From Scatophagus argus (lineage: Eukaryota; Chordata; Actinopteri; Scatophagidae): DNA of 64,000 bases. Location of the stretch: positions 1,784,001 through 1,848,000 of the forward strand of contig NC_058510.1 of assembly GCF_020382885.2 (NCBI RefSeq), written 5' to 3'. Numbering within the stretch: position 1 is the stretch's first letter; each line of letters begins with the position of its first letter. A program made the translations under genes and the position numbers. Positions 63,501 to 64,000 of this stretch are shown here, one piece after another. Under the pieces are notes generated by a model that saw nothing but the letters and a program-made list of their open reading frames with translations, searched no databases and was not told the origin of the DNA.

Positions 63501-64000
63501 CAGAAGCTTCTTCTTCCTGCTGTCTGAAATACGTGTGATGGATGATCAGACTGCCGCCAAACAGGAAACGAATGCGCAGCAGGTGCACATGTGGTGGGTG
63601 AAACATCGGTGCCGTTCGGTTTAAACTTTGCCTCTCTGGTCCTCCCTCCTGCCACGATCCCACGTCCTCAAACCCGTTCAGTACCCTTCACTTCCTGTCC
63701 ACTCTGCTCCTCACTTACACCTCATCTCCTCATCACGACAGACGCTGCTGTCAAAGCTGCCGTGTTACTCCTGAAGCCAAAACCATCCTGATCTGTTTCT
63801 CCCAGCTCCTCTGGGTTTGTTTTCCAGTGTCTCTCTTACTATTATGTTAGCTTTAGTACCTCTGTTTCAATCAATAAATCCCTGAACTGCTCCCACCTGC
63901 TTTGACAAATTGCTTTGGTGCCTTAAAAATAACACTGCGGCTTCCTAAAAAGTATGATTTCGTTCTCAAATTGCTGTGCTTTTACTTGACTTTGTCCTCA

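Larger units (their letters stand above)
50620..64000. other. Non-coding region
   Basis: About 13 kb with no recognised gene. Long frames, such as 175 codons at 56026-56553 (+) and 149 codons at 51806-52255 (+), have no family resemblance or splice support. Further upstream exons of the C11orf65/MFI-like gene might be here on the minus strand, but I did not find them. Confidence 0.55.

Overview
This window looks like a gene-poor stretch of a teleost fish nuclear genome. It has spliced genes with GT-AG introns, a Pol III tRNA gene, many CA/TG microsatellites, decayed Tc1-type and LINE-type transposons, and teleost-style interspersed repeats. Most open reading frames are short and resemble no protein I can name.

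The gene-bearing part is about 44.3-49.9 kb. On the minus strand there is a complete six-exon gene for the proteasome maturation protein POMP. It encodes 141 residues, with all splice sites and phases consistent, a poly(A) signal downstream, and an overlapping upstream ORF in its leader. A canonical tRNA-Cys(GCA) gene starts 275 bp from the POMP start codon on the opposite strand. Further along, two phase-matched minus-strand exons encode a segment resembling the C-terminal half of the C11orf65/MFI protein. A possible upstream mini-exon and a weak possible terminal exon lie nearby, and the rest of that gene was not found.

From 1 to 44 kb I see intergenic or intronic sequence with no intact gene. 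Recognisable items are: two LINE reverse-transcriptase fragments (about 1.75 and 9.0 kb), SINE-like and MITE-like fragments, a broken exon resembling exon 2 of GTP cyclohydrolase I (28.4 kb), a teleost interspersed repeat (28.1 kb), an interstitial telomeric array (28.8 kb), an unassigned 179-residue open frame (31.8-32.3 kb), a 7-bp and a 19-bp minisatellite (38.8 and 40.1 kb), and a perfect hairpin (41.1 kb).

From 50 to 64 kb there is a dead Tc1-like transposon copy, a perfect 16-bp inverted repeat (54.5 kb), microsatellites and otherwise featureless sequence.

No operon, CRISPR array or multi-gene system is present. The most interesting points are the broken GCH1-like exon, the overlapping POMP upstream ORF, the two perfect hairpins, and a block at 23.5-23.75 kb that may be a conserved enhancer or a missed exon. 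Gene identities rest on remembered family motifs and splice-phase logic, not on a database search.
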